Below, piece after piece: positions 1 through 8,603 of a DNA stretch of 64,000 nucleotides. The DNA comes from Bdellovibrionales bacterium (GTDB lineage: Bacteria; Bdellovibrionota; Bdellovibrionia; Bdellovibrionales; UBA1609): assembly GCA_016716765.1 (NCBI GenBank), contig JADJVA010000020.1, positions 434,001 through 498,000 of the forward strand. Reading direction: 5' to 3'. Every line of letters starts with the position of its first letter. Position 1 is the first letter of the stretch. The notes under the pieces are model-generated. The model was not told the DNA's origin. It was given only the letters and a program-made list of their open reading frames with translations, and ran no database searches. The position numbers were made by a program, and so were the translations under genes.

Positions 1-2
1 AA

Positions 3-848
3 GCAGAAATTAGCACAGAAGATATCGACTTTTTGAGAATGAAGATCAAACCTTTGGTCTTAAGAAGAACGAAGGAATTGGTGCTCAATGAGTTGCCCGA
101 AAAGGTCGAAACTGTCATCCACATGGATTTCGATGCAAAACAGGAAAAGATCTATAAAGACATCGCCGTTTCATGGAACGACCGAATCAGAGAGCTCATC
201 GACAGCGATGGGCTCCCAAAAAGTCAGCTCCAGATGCTGACGGCCCTGCTCCGCCTTCGCCAGGTTTGCTCTTTTCCTCAAACGGTGCCGAACGTGAAGT
301 ATCAGCAGGATCCTCCCAAATTAAAAGCTTTGATCGCCAACGTATCCGAGCTTATCGAAAACGGTCACAGCGTGGTTGTTTTTACGAATTTTGTGACAAC
401 ACTGGAATTGATCAAGAAGCGCTTTGATATCGAAGGCCTACCGGCCTTGAGTTTTTCTGGAAAAGATGGAGCGAACAAAAGAAGAGAGATTCTCGCAAAA
501 TTTAACGAGTCCACCCAAGCCCAGATTTTAATGATGACGCTCAAGACGGGTGGAGTTGGCTTGAACTTGACCAAGGCAAACTATGTGTTTCATCTGGAGC
601 CATGGTGGAATCCAGCGGCTGAAAATCAAGCCTCTGATCGTGTGCATCGAATTGGTCAGACGAGGTCGGTGCAGATTTACCGCTACATCATGAGAAACTC
701 AGTGGAAGAAAAAATTCAGGAGCTAAAGAAAATTAAATCCAGTGCTTTTGCTGCGATGTTTTCAGAATCAGAGCGAGAGCTTTCAGAACAGAATACACTC
801 TCAGGATCAAGTCTCTCTCGAGAGGACTTTGAGATGCTTTTGAGCTAG
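3..848 (+). CDS. SNF2-family helicase, C-terminal part (5' end outside window)
   Basis: This is the C-terminal end of a Swi2/Snf2-type double-stranded DNA translocase, an ATP-dependent remodeller of protein-DNA complexes. The reading frame is open from base 3, so the start lies to the left of the window. Visible landmarks are the linker LRMKIKPLVLRRTKE near the beginning, typical of the region between the two RecA-like lobes, then VVVFTNFVTTLELI (helicase C lobe), motif V (TLKTGGVGLNLT) and motif VI with its arginine fingers (QASDRVHRIGQTR). The C-terminus is complete. Its last 42 bases overlap, tail to tail, the end of the O-antigen ligase-type gene on the other strand. The family is clear; the biological role in this organism cannot be read from the fragment. 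Confidence 0.93.
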   Translation, partial: AEISTEDIDFLRMKIKPLVLRRTKELVLNELPEKVETVIHMDFDAKQEKIYKDIAVSWNDRIRELIDSDGLPKSQLQMLTALLRLRQVCSFPQTVPNVKYQQDPPKLKALIANVSELIENGHSVVVFTNFVTTLELIKKRFDIEGLPALSFSGKDGANKRREILAKFNESTQAQILMMTLKTGGVGLNLTKANYVFHLEPWWNPAAENQASDRVHRIGQTRSVQIYRYIMRNSVEEKIQELKKIKSSAFAAMFSESERELSEQNTLSGSSLSREDFEMLLS

Positions 849-2116
849 AGCTACTAGCATGGCAAGAATAAAAACAAAGTTGTGAGTGACTTCTCCATCT
901 GAAAAATTATTTTGTGTCAGACCTCCGACATGAAGAGAGATTTGGGCTCCCAAGGCACCGAGAGCCAAAGCGCGAGCCCAGGATTGATCGAGTGGAAGTT
1001 TGCGCCACAAACGCAGGGCCAAGAGGATAAAATATCCTATAATAAACAAATAACAGCAGAGACCAAGAAAACCTGTGCCTGCGAGAAATTGCAGATATAC
1101 GTTGTGGGCATGTCCTTTAAAGCCATCCGTAATACCCATCCTTTCATAGTACTCTCCGATCCGACGTTCATTTTCAGTGTAGCCAATGCCCAGGAGAGGA
1201 TAGTCCTTAAAAATTTTCCAATTGGCTGCCCAGAGGGTGACGCGATCACGATTTTCAATGTTTTGAGTTCCAAAGATCGACACAACTCGCTCGCGCACCG
1301 GAGGAACAAAGGCCAAAGAAAGACCAAGAACGATAGCCACGGCCAAAGTACCGCGATAAAATGCCCGGCGCCTCCAGAACCAAAGCATGACCATGACAGA
1401 CACCGTGCCGCTGATCCATACGCCTCTAATTAAACTCAAGAAAAGCCCAAGGCCAACCACAACGGCCACAAGTCTTAGCCAGTTTTTTTGCTTTCGAGGC
1501 AAATCTGCCACAAAAATCAAACTGAGGACCACGCAAAACCACATGACAAATAAATGGGCGTAGGTCATGGGATTATTGAAAAACCTGAGGCGCGAAAAAT
1601 CTGAATTCCAGCCAGATGCAATGAATGCACTTCTCGACCTGGTCGAATCAAATCTATTCCGGTCAGGCTCTGCACAATGCCATAGAGGCTCACAATCAGA
1701 AGGACCGGGGTCAACACCTGTAGAAACAAAATGAACAGGGCATTTAATTTCTGGGAGTCTGTCGTGTTGGCAAGCAGGGATTTCCAGGCCAAAGAATATC
1801 CATAAAGCAAAATGATCCATCTGAAGTTGCCGATCACGTAGGTCGCGTCTGTCTCGGCGTTTCCGTTTACGTACACACCCAGTGCGGCTATCAACCATAG
1901 TCCCCAGAGCGCCCCATCAGGCCCTACAGAAATTCCCCGCAATCCTCCAAGAGACACAACCCGCGTCTTGAAGTCCCCTCTGCCTTTTAATTTTAACAAT
2001 GTAGGTTTCACGCCAAAGTGAAAGAGAGCCACAAAGGCCGTCAACCAGCCAAACAGTTCCATTCCCGCGATCGATACGGGTAGAAAAAACGAGAGAATGA
2101 GCACCAAAATTTTCAT
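807..2116 (-). pseudogene. O-antigen ligase/polymerase-type membrane protein (Wzy_C family), frameshifted
   Basis: This is a polytopic membrane protein of the O-antigen ligase/polymerase superfamily, which acts on lipid-linked polysaccharide at the periplasmic face. The first part (2116 to about 1584) starts MKILVLILSFFLPV and carries several hydrophobic segments. The rest (about 1583 to 807) is in another frame and carries the family's conserved core: NPMTYAHLF, RGVWIS, GIGYTENERR and HAHNVYLQFLAGTGF. The frames meet at a run of five A at 1579-1583 (five T on the coding strand). One added base there joins SGF to FNNPMTYAH and gives 436 residues, normal for the family. It is therefore either a young pseudogene or an intact gene with a sequencing error. 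Ligase versus polymerase cannot be decided from sequence. It lies beside mtnA rather than inside the main glycan locus. Confidence 0.8.
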
Positions 2117-2237
2117 GAAGACTCCTGCAAAGGTATCAAATAAAATACTGTTAGGCGTATATTATCAAAACATACTTTTCAGCGTATAAGTCAGTTTGCT
2201 TTGAAGTGGCCTCTTCTCTTCTCTTCTCAAACTGGGC

Positions 2238-2273
2238 TTATTACGTGACTTATTACCTGACTTATTACCGGTC
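2238..2273. repeat. Three tandem copies of a 12-bp unit
   Basis: Three consecutive 12-base units start at 2238, 2250 and 2262. The first two differ by a single base (TTATTACGTGAC, then TTATTACCTGAC); the third diverges at its end (TTATTACCGGTC). They sit just downstream of the mtnA stop codon, beside a CTTCT-rich stretch at about 2211-2226. No function can be assigned. Replication slippage is a sufficient explanation. Confidence 0.8.
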
Positions 2274-2278
2274 TTGCT

Positions 2279-3280
2279 TCACCCCGGGATTATCAATGAT
2301 TGCAGGCATCCTTTGAGTAGCTCCTGCTGCGAAAAATACCCACAATCCATCACAAGGCCCGTCACCAATTCGACGGGAGTCACGTCAAACGAGGGATTGT
2401 AGGCCGGAGAATCCATCGGCGCCCAAGTGACAGTTCCGAATGAGCCCATGGCACCACGAACTTCATTGGGGTTGCGCATCTCAATTTCGATTTCAGCACC
2501 CTTTTGAGATTTCAAATCCAGAGTTGTGAGTGGGGCCACTGGGTAAAATGGAACTTTATGGAAATGAGCCAATACCGCAACGGAATAAGTCCCAATTTTA
2601 TTGGCAAAATCACCATTGAGGGCGATTCGATCAGATCCAACGAATATTTTATCGATTCGTCCCTTCTGCATGAGTGAGCCTGCCATATTGTCACAAATGA
2701 GAGTATAGGGAATGCCAAGTCTCTCCAACTCCCAGGCCGTGAGTCGGCCTCCTTGAAGTAAGGGCCTCGTCTCGTCAACAAAGACATGGATTTTTTTACC
2801 TTGTGCGAACGCAGATTTAATCGCAGCCAGCGCCGTTCCAGATCCAGCGGTCGCCAGACTTCCCGTATTACAATGCGTGAGAATATTGTCTCCATCTTGG
2901 ATCAGCTCGGCACCGATAGCTCCCATCTTTTTGCAAAGCTCAACGTCTTCTTCGAGAATATCTTCGCCCGACTCCCCCCGAAGGACTCGGTCAATGGCAT
3001 TCATCAAGTTGACCGCTGTCGGTCGCGACTTCCGGATGCGAGCGGCCATTTCATTGAACGCAGATGCAGGTTTCCCCTTCTGGCGCTCAAGTTCAAGAAA
3101 ACATGCGGCCACAACACCGATGAGAGGCGCTCCCCTGACTCGGAGTGATTGAATGGCCTCGATCAAGCGATCAACATCTGAGATCTCTAACCACACTTCG
3201 TCTGCGGGCAAACGCGTTTGGTCGATGATATGAAGACGGTTATTCTTTAGCTTCAGCGAGAGAGATTCAAAATTTTTCAT
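2279..3280 (-). CDS. mtnA: S-methyl-5-thioribose-1-phosphate isomerase
   Basis: MtnA converts the aldose S-methyl-5-thioribose-1-phosphate to methylthioribulose-1-phosphate in the methionine salvage pathway in the cytoplasm. The 333 residues match the family in length and start with ATG (MKNFESLSLKLKN). Recognisable blocks are RVRGAPLIG near the N-terminus, HCNTGSLATAG with the catalytic cysteine, ETRPLLQGGRLTAWEL, and VGSDRIALNGDFANKIGT with the catalytic aspartate. The C-terminal block TPVELVTGLV is also typical. No other methionine salvage gene is visible next to it. It is flanked on both sides by short AT-rich tandem repeats. Enzyme identity is well supported; related eIF2B-like sugar-phosphate isomerases are the only serious alternative, and the cysteine block argues for MtnA. 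Confidence 0.93.
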   Translation of the reverse strand: MKNFESLSLKLKNNRLHIIDQTRLPADEVWLEISDVDRLIEAIQSLRVRGAPLIGVVAACFLELERQKGKPASAFNEMAARIRKSRPTAVNLMNAIDRVLRGESGEDILEEDVELCKKMGAIGAELIQDGDNILTHCNTGSLATAGSGTALAAIKSAFAQGKKIHVFVDETRPLLQGGRLTAWELERLGIPYTLICDNMAGSLMQKGRIDKIFVGSDRIALNGDFANKIGTYSVAVLAHFHKVPFYPVAPLTTLDLKSQKGAEIEIEMRNPNEVRGAMGSFGTVTWAPMDSPAYNPSFDVTPVELVTGLVMDCGYFSQQELLKGCLQSLIIPG

Positions 3281-3323
3281 TGCTGCTATTCTTCCTATGA
3301 GTTACTCCGAACAAGCCTTGCTT

Positions 3324-3355
3324 GTTATGCTTATCTGTTATGCTTATATGCTTAT
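3324..3355. repeat. Short tandem repeat (GTTATGCTTAT units)
   Basis: Two adjacent 13-base units start at 3324 and 3337 and share GTTATGCTTAT. A partial third copy (TATGCTTAT) occupies 3347-3355. The array lies 44 bases upstream of the mtnA start codon, where a promoter would be expected. No regulatory role can be read from it. Confidence 0.7.
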
Positions 3356-3459
3356 CCTTTATGCATGCACTTTACCCTTGCCCTTTATTGAGAACTCCGA
3401 GGGAAGACATCTTCGCATGCAACCAAGCAAAAAATCTATTAAAGAATAATCCAGGAGCC

Positions 3460-3578
3460 GCTAAATTCCAGGGAACTTTTCCTTTTGCAAAGGGATTTTA
3501 GCTGGAAAACACCCAGCATAATTGCTGTAGACCCTCCCTGGGGTTATAAAAAGCCAGGTTTTTCCCTGTAAATTTAGC
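3460..3578. repeat. About 119-bp element bounded by near-perfect inverted repeats
   Basis: GCTAAATTCCAGGGAA at 3460-3475 is matched, inverted, by bases 3562-3578 (reverse complement GCTAAATTTACAGGGAA) with one substitution and one extra base. The enclosed 86 bases contain further short self-complementary patches, for example around CCTTTTGCAAAGG near 3480. It could be a small non-autonomous mobile element or a structured RNA or terminator region. It lies between mtnA and the gene remnant at 3616. Nothing in it resembles a coding sequence. Confidence 0.5.
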
Positions 3579-3615
3579 TCGGTGCGGCGTTCGATGCTGG
3601 CGTCAGGAATCCTAA

Positions 3616-3921
3616 ACAAGCTTCTCCGTTTACAAGCTGAAGGGTCGCGCCGAAGATGCTACGGCCCGCAATTTCCCGAACCAAGACCTCAACGACGAAG
3701 GCGATGCCTTTAGGCACTTTATATGGTCCGGTCTGCTGACCAAGGAACTGGGCAGACAAAAAGCACAAGACTATCTCGATGCACATGAGGCCAACCCACT
3801 CCAATCAGATCGCGAAGGTCAAATTGAATTTGACATAGTTAGCGTTTCCATCGTCTCCGCAAGATTTTTGAGACCTCGCCGGGGCAAGGTTGCACTAAAA
3901 AATTGTAGTCAGGATTTGTAA
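3616..3921 (+). pseudogene. Remnant of a DUF6973-like small protein gene
   Basis: This plus-strand frame is open from just after a stop at 3613-3615 to a TAA at 3919-3921, with no ATG, GTG or TTG start in a sensible place. Residues decoded from about 3691-3790 read NDEGDAFRHFIWSGLLTKEL and then AQDYLDAHEANP. The pattern D-A-F-R-H-x-x-W ... G-x-x-x-A ... D-A-H-E is that of the small uncharacterised DUF6973-type family, recalled without a search. After FDI at about 3835 the similarity ends and the frame runs on without recognisable features. I read it as a truncated gene remnant. The opposite-strand open frame over 3574-3804 is judged a shadow. Confidence 0.5.
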
Positions 3922-3955
3922 AAAGCCTTGGTGTCGGCGTTTATAGTTGGTCGAT

Positions 3956-4729
3956 TTACTTGGGTAATCGGAATGAACTCAGCGTCAGAATGACCCGTTT
4001 CTCGTCACCTTTAACGCCAGGTCCTCGATGGATGAGCGAGCCGCCCACGTTGAATTCCACGATCTCATCCATCGAGATGAAGTTCTTAATGAATTCGAGC
4101 GACCGCGAATCGATCGTACTCGGGCAAGTTTCACCTTTCAGGAACCCGATCGTTTTGCAGGTCGTTGGATAAACAAGGCGTGGATCAATGACGTACTTTT
4201 CGTCCGGTTCATTTTCTCCCTGAATGGAGACACTCTTCCATGGTTCCCGGATCACGTTTTCATCGGGCGTCCACTCAGTACCGTTCCCTAAAAACGTCTT
4301 GAACAGCGTTATGACGGAGCTGTCGCGGTGGTAGCGATTAGAAACAGAAGTTGGATTCTCAACAAAGTAATTACTTGTAACAGTGCGCAGGCTCACAAAC
4401 GGCTGAGTCTCGCCAGTCACATCAAAAAACAGGCGTATGAGATCTCGAACATCATGGTGTAATAACTCAATCACATCGACTGGGAGTGGGCCAATATTCC
4501 CGATGGTCTCCGCAAGGGCACTCTCGATCACCGGTAAGTTCTGCCGTACTGACCAGAACTGGAAATCATCATGAATAAGGTCAGAGTTTCTTAACAGGTC
4601 TGCCTCAATAAGGTCGTGGGTGCGTTCGTAAAAAGCCAAGTTAATATGGGGCTTCGCCAGGGCTTCGCGAAACAAGATGCTGGATTCCTCCGCCATGGAG
4701 ACGGCATGTAAAGGTAGATTCACACTCAT
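3956..4729 (-). CDS. Putative 2-oxoglutarate/Fe(II)-type oxygenase (DUF1826-like)
   Basis: This 257-residue soluble protein is the last gene of the long minus-strand train. Its start overlaps the leuS stop by 4 bases (ATGA), implying translational coupling. The central block has HRD at 134-136 followed by FLGNGTEW at about 146-153. The C-terminal block has LIHRGPG (H234) and KRVILTLS (R245). H-x-D, a distal H and a following R about 10 residues later is the arrangement of Fe(II)/2-oxoglutarate dioxygenases, and a G-[PN]-G-T-E-W element is known from DUF1826 proteins. By inference it hydroxylates a product or intermediate of the neighbouring biosynthetic genes. The substrate is unknown, and a housekeeping role cannot be excluded. 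Confidence 0.6.
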   Translation of the reverse strand: MSVNLPLHAVSMAEESSILFREALAKPHINLAFYERTHDLIEADLLRNSDLIHDDFQFWSVRQNLPVIESALAETIGNIGPLPVDVIELLHHDVRDLIRLFFDVTGETQPFVSLRTVTSNYFVENPTSVSNRYHRDSSVITLFKTFLGNGTEWTPDENVIREPWKSVSIQGENEPDEKYVIDPRLVYPTTCKTIGFLKGETCPSTIDSRSLEFIKNFISMDEIVEFNVGGSLIHRGPGVKGDEKRVILTLSSFRLPK

Positions 4730-7299
4730 CCTTTTGCTACGATATTAACGAGTTTGTCTGGTACGACGATCACCTTGATGATCGTCTGACCTGCGACAAG
4801 GTCTTGAACTACGTTTAGCGCCAGATCTTCAAGTTCGCATGCAGCAGTGCCCCGCCTCACTTGAAGTCGACGGCGGGGCTTTCCATTTACCGTGATCACA
4901 AGTTCGAAGTTATCGTCCTGAAGGAACTCCGAAATGACAGCCGGCCATGGCTGATAATCAATGTACCCTTCGTGAGCTGTTTTTGCCCAAAGTTCGGCCG
5001 TGATGTGCGGGCAAAACGGTGAGAGTATTCGGAGAAACATCTCTGCCTGAATGCGAGTCATCGAGGCTGGCTGCTCGTAGGCAGCATTCAAGAACTCCAT
5101 CATTGCCGCGACTGAGGTGTTGAAATTCAAGTTGTCGAACGAGTCGTTGACTCGTTTCAGTGCACGATGCAGAGCTTGCTCGATCGCTAGCTGGCCAGAA
5201 TCATCTTTCAATGAGCGGGGCGAAGCCGCAAGGAACTGGGCTTTGACCTTTCCCTCGTCATCGTGAAACAAACTCCATACACGCTTCAGAAATCTCTCGC
5301 ACCCCGAAATGCCGTCGTCGGTCCAAGGCTTATCATCCGCCAGCGGACCCATGAACATCTCATAAATCCTAAGTACGTCGCAGCCATGGTTCGCGATGAC
5401 GTCGTCTGGATTGACCACGTTCTTAAGCGACTTGGCCATCTTTGTCACGAAGCGCTCGAGCTTCACTTCGGTGCCGATACGACGCCATTCCTCACCGACC
5501 TGTTCCACCTCATCGGTAGGAACAAGGCGCCCTGTGGAGTCGCGGAACGCAAACGCCGTCACCATGCCCTGATTGAAAAGGCGCTTAAACGGCTCCGGTG
5601 TCGGCACGAGCTTTAAGTCGAAGAAGACCTTGTGCCAGAAACGGGCGTACAGAAGGTGCATGACGGCGTGGGCTGTGCCGCCGATGTACATGTCGACTTG
5701 CTTCCAGTAATTCACAGCATCCTTCGAAAACGGAGCTCCGCTATTGTGCGGGTCCATGAAGCGCAAATAATACCAACACGATCCTGCCCAGCCAGGCATG
5801 GTGTCCGTCGAGCGCTTTAGCGGAATGCCAGGGCGGCTTCGCAAGGTGTGGTTCACCCACTCGGGCACGCGGTTGAGCGGAGCAGAACCGTCGTCGCTCG
5901 GAGTGAAATTTGTCATTTCAGGAAGGAGAATCGGCAGTTCGCTCTCGTCGACAGGAACGATTGAGTCGTCGGGAGCAAAGGAAAGCGGGAAAGGTTCTCC
6001 CCAGTAGCGCTGACGCGAGAAAACCCAGTCTTTGAGCTTGTATGTGACCTTCTTTTGCCCCAAACAGCGAGCTTCCAATTCGGTCACGATACGCATGCGT
6101 GCTTCGGCGGAGCTTAGACCGGTGAAGTCTCCTGAGTTTACGAGAGTACCCTCACCGGTATAGCAGTCAGCGGTGTTCATGAGATTCTCGGGTTTAATCA
6201 CCTCGATTTGACTCAGTCCCATTGCCTTGGCGAATCGGTAGTCGCGTTCGTCGTGAGCTGGAACCGACATCACTGCACCGGTGCCGTAATCGGCAATCAC
6301 GTATTCTGATATGTAGATAGGAACCTTGCGAGTGGGCAGAAGGGGGTGCTCAACGTAACTGCCCAGAAACATCCCGGTGATCTCTTTTGTCTCGGCCTTG
6401 CGCTCAAGTTCTGACTTTGAAGCGACTGCCGTGACGTAGCTTTCGGTAGAAGTTTTTCGATCGGCAGTGGTGAGCTTCCGGACCCACGGATGTTCCGGCG
6501 CCAGGACGAGTGCGGTGACTCCGAATAAGGTGTCGGGGCGGGTCGAGAATACTCGAATATACTTATCGCCACCTGAAATCCGGAAGTCAATCTCAGCACC
6601 TTCCGACCGACCAATCCAGTCAGACTGCATCTTCTTCACGTGCTCGGGCCACTCAAGAAGGTCAATATCCTCGATGAGGCGGTCCGCATATTCCGTAATT
6701 TTGAGAACCCACTGCTTGAGCGGGCGTCGCACGCAAGGATGGTTTCCTCGCTCGGAGCGTCCGTTGATGACCTCTTCATTGGCGAGGACCGTCTTGAGAT
6801 CCTCGCACCACCAAACTGCGACCTCTTTCTGATAGACCAAGCCCTTTTTATAGAGTTTCAAGTAGAGCCACTGCGTCCAGCGGTAGTATTCAGGAACGCT
6901 CGTGTCTATCTCACGGTTCCAGTCGTAGCTGAGTCCAAGAAGTTTCAGCTGGCGACGGAAGTTGTCAGCATTACGCTCCGTCGTGACCCGCGGATGTTGC
7001 CCTGTCTGAATGGCATACTGCTCCGCAGGCAAGCCGAACGCATCCCAGCCCATTGGATGAAGGACGTTAAAGCCTTCCATCCGCTTGCGACGAGCAATAA
7101 TATCGGTGCCGATGTAGCCACTGGCGTGACCTACGTGCAGACCCGAACCGGACGGGTAAGGGAACATATCAAGGACATAATAACTCGGCTTTTTCGGGTC
7201 GAAAGACTCCTCACCCGGATTAGGAGTCCTATAGAGATTCTCGGCGTCCCAACGGTCTTGCCACTTCTTCTCAAATTCCTGCGGTTTGTATTGCTTCAT
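4726..7299 (-). CDS. leuS: Leucyl-tRNA synthetase (KMSKS loop reads KMAKS)
   Basis: LeuRS charges tRNA-Leu with leucine. I start it at the ATG at 7299: 857 residues beginning MKQYKPQEFEKKWQ, as usual for bacterial LeuRS, with GAGGA just upstream. An in-frame GTG at 7347 would add 16 untypical residues but would overlap the MFS stop codon. HVGH is at about residues 55-58. The CP1 editing domain is complete (STRPDTLFG, GTGAVMSVPAHDERDY). The KMSKS motif reads KMAKS at about 620-624. The anticodon-binding and C-terminal domains are present. It lies inside a train of biosynthetic-type genes, so it may be a resistant second copy, like AgnB2 of the agrocin 84 system, or simply the genome's only LeuRS. 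The window cannot decide. Confidence 0.95.
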   Translation of the reverse strand: MKQYKPQEFEKKWQDRWDAENLYRTPNPGEESFDPKKPSYYVLDMFPYPSGSGLHVGHASGYIGTDIIARRKRMEGFNVLHPMGWDAFGLPAEQYAIQTGQHPRVTTERNADNFRRQLKLLGLSYDWNREIDTSVPEYYRWTQWLYLKLYKKGLVYQKEVAVWWCEDLKTVLANEEVINGRSERGNHPCVRRPLKQWVLKITEYADRLIEDIDLLEWPEHVKKMQSDWIGRSEGAEIDFRISGGDKYIRVFSTRPDTLFGVTALVLAPEHPWVRKLTTADRKTSTESYVTAVASKSELERKAETKEITGMFLGSYVEHPLLPTRKVPIYISEYVIADYGTGAVMSVPAHDERDYRFAKAMGLSQIEVIKPENLMNTADCYTGEGTLVNSGDFTGLSSAEARMRIVTELEARCLGQKKVTYKLKDWVFSRQRYWGEPFPLSFAPDDSIVPVDESELPILLPEMTNFTPSDDGSAPLNRVPEWVNHTLRSRPGIPLKRSTDTMPGWAGSCWYYLRFMDPHNSGAPFSKDAVNYWKQVDMYIGGTAHAVMHLLYARFWHKVFFDLKLVPTPEPFKRLFNQGMVTAFAFRDSTGRLVPTDEVEQVGEEWRRIGTEVKLERFVTKMAKSLKNVVNPDDVIANHGCDVLRIYEMFMGPLADDKPWTDDGISGCERFLKRVWSLFHDDEGKVKAQFLAASPRSLKDDSGQLAIEQALHRALKRVNDSFDNLNFNTSVAAMMEFLNAAYEQPASMTRIQAEMFLRILSPFCPHITAELWAKTAHEGYIDYQPWPAVISEFLQDDNFELVITVNGKPRRRLQVRRGTAACELEDLALNVVQDLVAGQTIIKVIVVPDKLVNIVAKG

Positions 7300-7343
7300 T
7301 GTTTCCTCGTAAACTCCTATATACATTGCTCTTCTTACCCCGG

Positions 7344-8603
7344 TCACCCCTCGGCACAGGTTTGTATCACCTTGTCGCGGGACGGTTCGGATGCGATCTC
7401 GCGGTTGCTCTGATGAAAGGTGAACATCGCCCGGGCAACCAAGACCACATATAAGCCAGCCACGGAGAAGATCAACAGTAGAGACCAGCCGAAGCTGTGA
7501 ATGATGGAGGGCATAATCAGAGCGAAGCTGATCCCTCCCGCACTTTCCATGGCGTTAATCATCGTGACGCCGTCACGGATGGCTGACTCATTTTTTCCAA
7601 GAAGATAGAGGGATGATCGCCCGATGGTAATAAGAAGGGAATAGATAACCCCAAATGAAAAGGCGAGGATAGCCGCGAGAATTACAGATGATCTATTGGT
7701 AGATGCAAGTGCCAAAATCGCAAAAATTGAGAGAAGAAGGAGGAGGAATCCCTTGTTCCCCACGCGGAAGCGGCCATGGACGGCTGAAATCAGAAATCCT
7801 GACGCAATGACTCCTGCACTCGAAACGGAGTCAATCAAGCCATAACCTTGCTGGCCAAATGCTGAATGTTTGAGAGCGATAGTCGAAGAAATGATGTTGA
7901 AAAGCTTCAGTGACATGACAGGTAGCGCTGCGAGCCCCGCCAACGCGAAGACACTGAGGCCGCCGAGCATTGGGATTGTTTCAGCGAGCGCGAGTTTCCC
8001 TTTTGCGTTCGCGCCGGCGAATGTTTCTTCGACCAGCGGGCGTTTCGACAGGTGAATCAAGACCGAAGCCGAAATGAGGAAAGTGGTCGCATCGAACACC
8101 ATGAACTCGAAGTGCGATAATTTGTTTGAAAGCATTGTGAACGCGCTTGCGCCGCAAAGGTACCCAATTTGGGTCAGGCTGGAGCTCAGACTGTTGTAAG
8201 ACTCGATTTTGGCGCGAGAAATGAGAGTCGGTAAGCTCGTGAAAAAAGCTGATGAGTAGCAGGTGGCCAATGTTGCTTGGACCACGAGAAAAACCACAAT
8301 CAGAGGCCATGAAATGAACTCGAAGTGAAGTGATGTGGCAAAAAACAGCACCATTAGTGCACGCAGCACTTCTGCAATGATCATGATTCTCTGGGGGCGG
8401 TGCCGCGCCAGGATTTTGTTAATCGTTCCACGTAAGATGAGTGGAGGCAAAGCAAGGCTCACGAAAAATAATGAGAATGCTTCGGCATTGGAAACCAATC
8501 TAGAAAATACCGAGATGGTGACAAGGCTCGTGATGGCATTACCGCAGTAGCTTAAAGCTCCCGACGCGACAAGGAACTGATGCGATTTAAAGTTAAGTTT
8601 CAT
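7344..8603 (-). CDS. MFS transporter, probable product exporter
   Basis: This 419-residue integral membrane protein has about 12 hydrophobic segments in two halves, as in the major facilitator superfamily. Basic loops RHRPQRIMI and HGRFRVGNKG lie at positions where MFS proteins carry conserved basic residues after paired helices. The N-terminus, MKLNFKSHQFLVASGALSYCG, resembles that of MFS drug or metabolite exporters such as the enterobactin exporter family. The start overlaps the upstream ATP-grasp gene by 11 bases, and leuS begins shortly downstream. Exporters in this position commonly secrete the product of the adjacent ligases. The substrate cannot be read from sequence. Confidence 0.82.
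   Translation of the reverse strand: MKLNFKSHQFLVASGALSYCGNAITSLVTISVFSRLVSNAEAFSLFFVSLALPPLILRGTINKILARHRPQRIMIIAEVLRALMVLFFATSLHFEFISWPLIVVFLVVQATLATCYSSAFFTSLPTLISRAKIESYNSLSSSLTQIGYLCGASAFTMLSNKLSHFEFMVFDATTFLISASVLIHLSKRPLVEETFAGANAKGKLALAETIPMLGGLSVFALAGLAALPVMSLKLFNIISSTIALKHSAFGQQGYGLIDSVSSAGVIASGFLISAVHGRFRVGNKGFLLLLLSIFAILALASTNRSSVILAAILAFSFGVIYSLLITIGRSSLYLLGKNESAIRDGVTMINAMESAGGISFALIMPSIIHSFGWSLLLIFSVAGLYVVLVARAMFTFHQSNREIASEPSRDKVIQTCAEG

Noticed and set aside
3574..3804. 76-codon open frame on the minus strand
   Set aside because: It is the complement of the DUF6973-like remnant, which has clear family motifs; the minus frame has none.
7300..7347. GTG at 7347 as the leuS start
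   Set aside because: The extra 16 residues are unlike LeuRS N-termini, while ATG 7299 has a good ribosome-binding site and the usual beginning.
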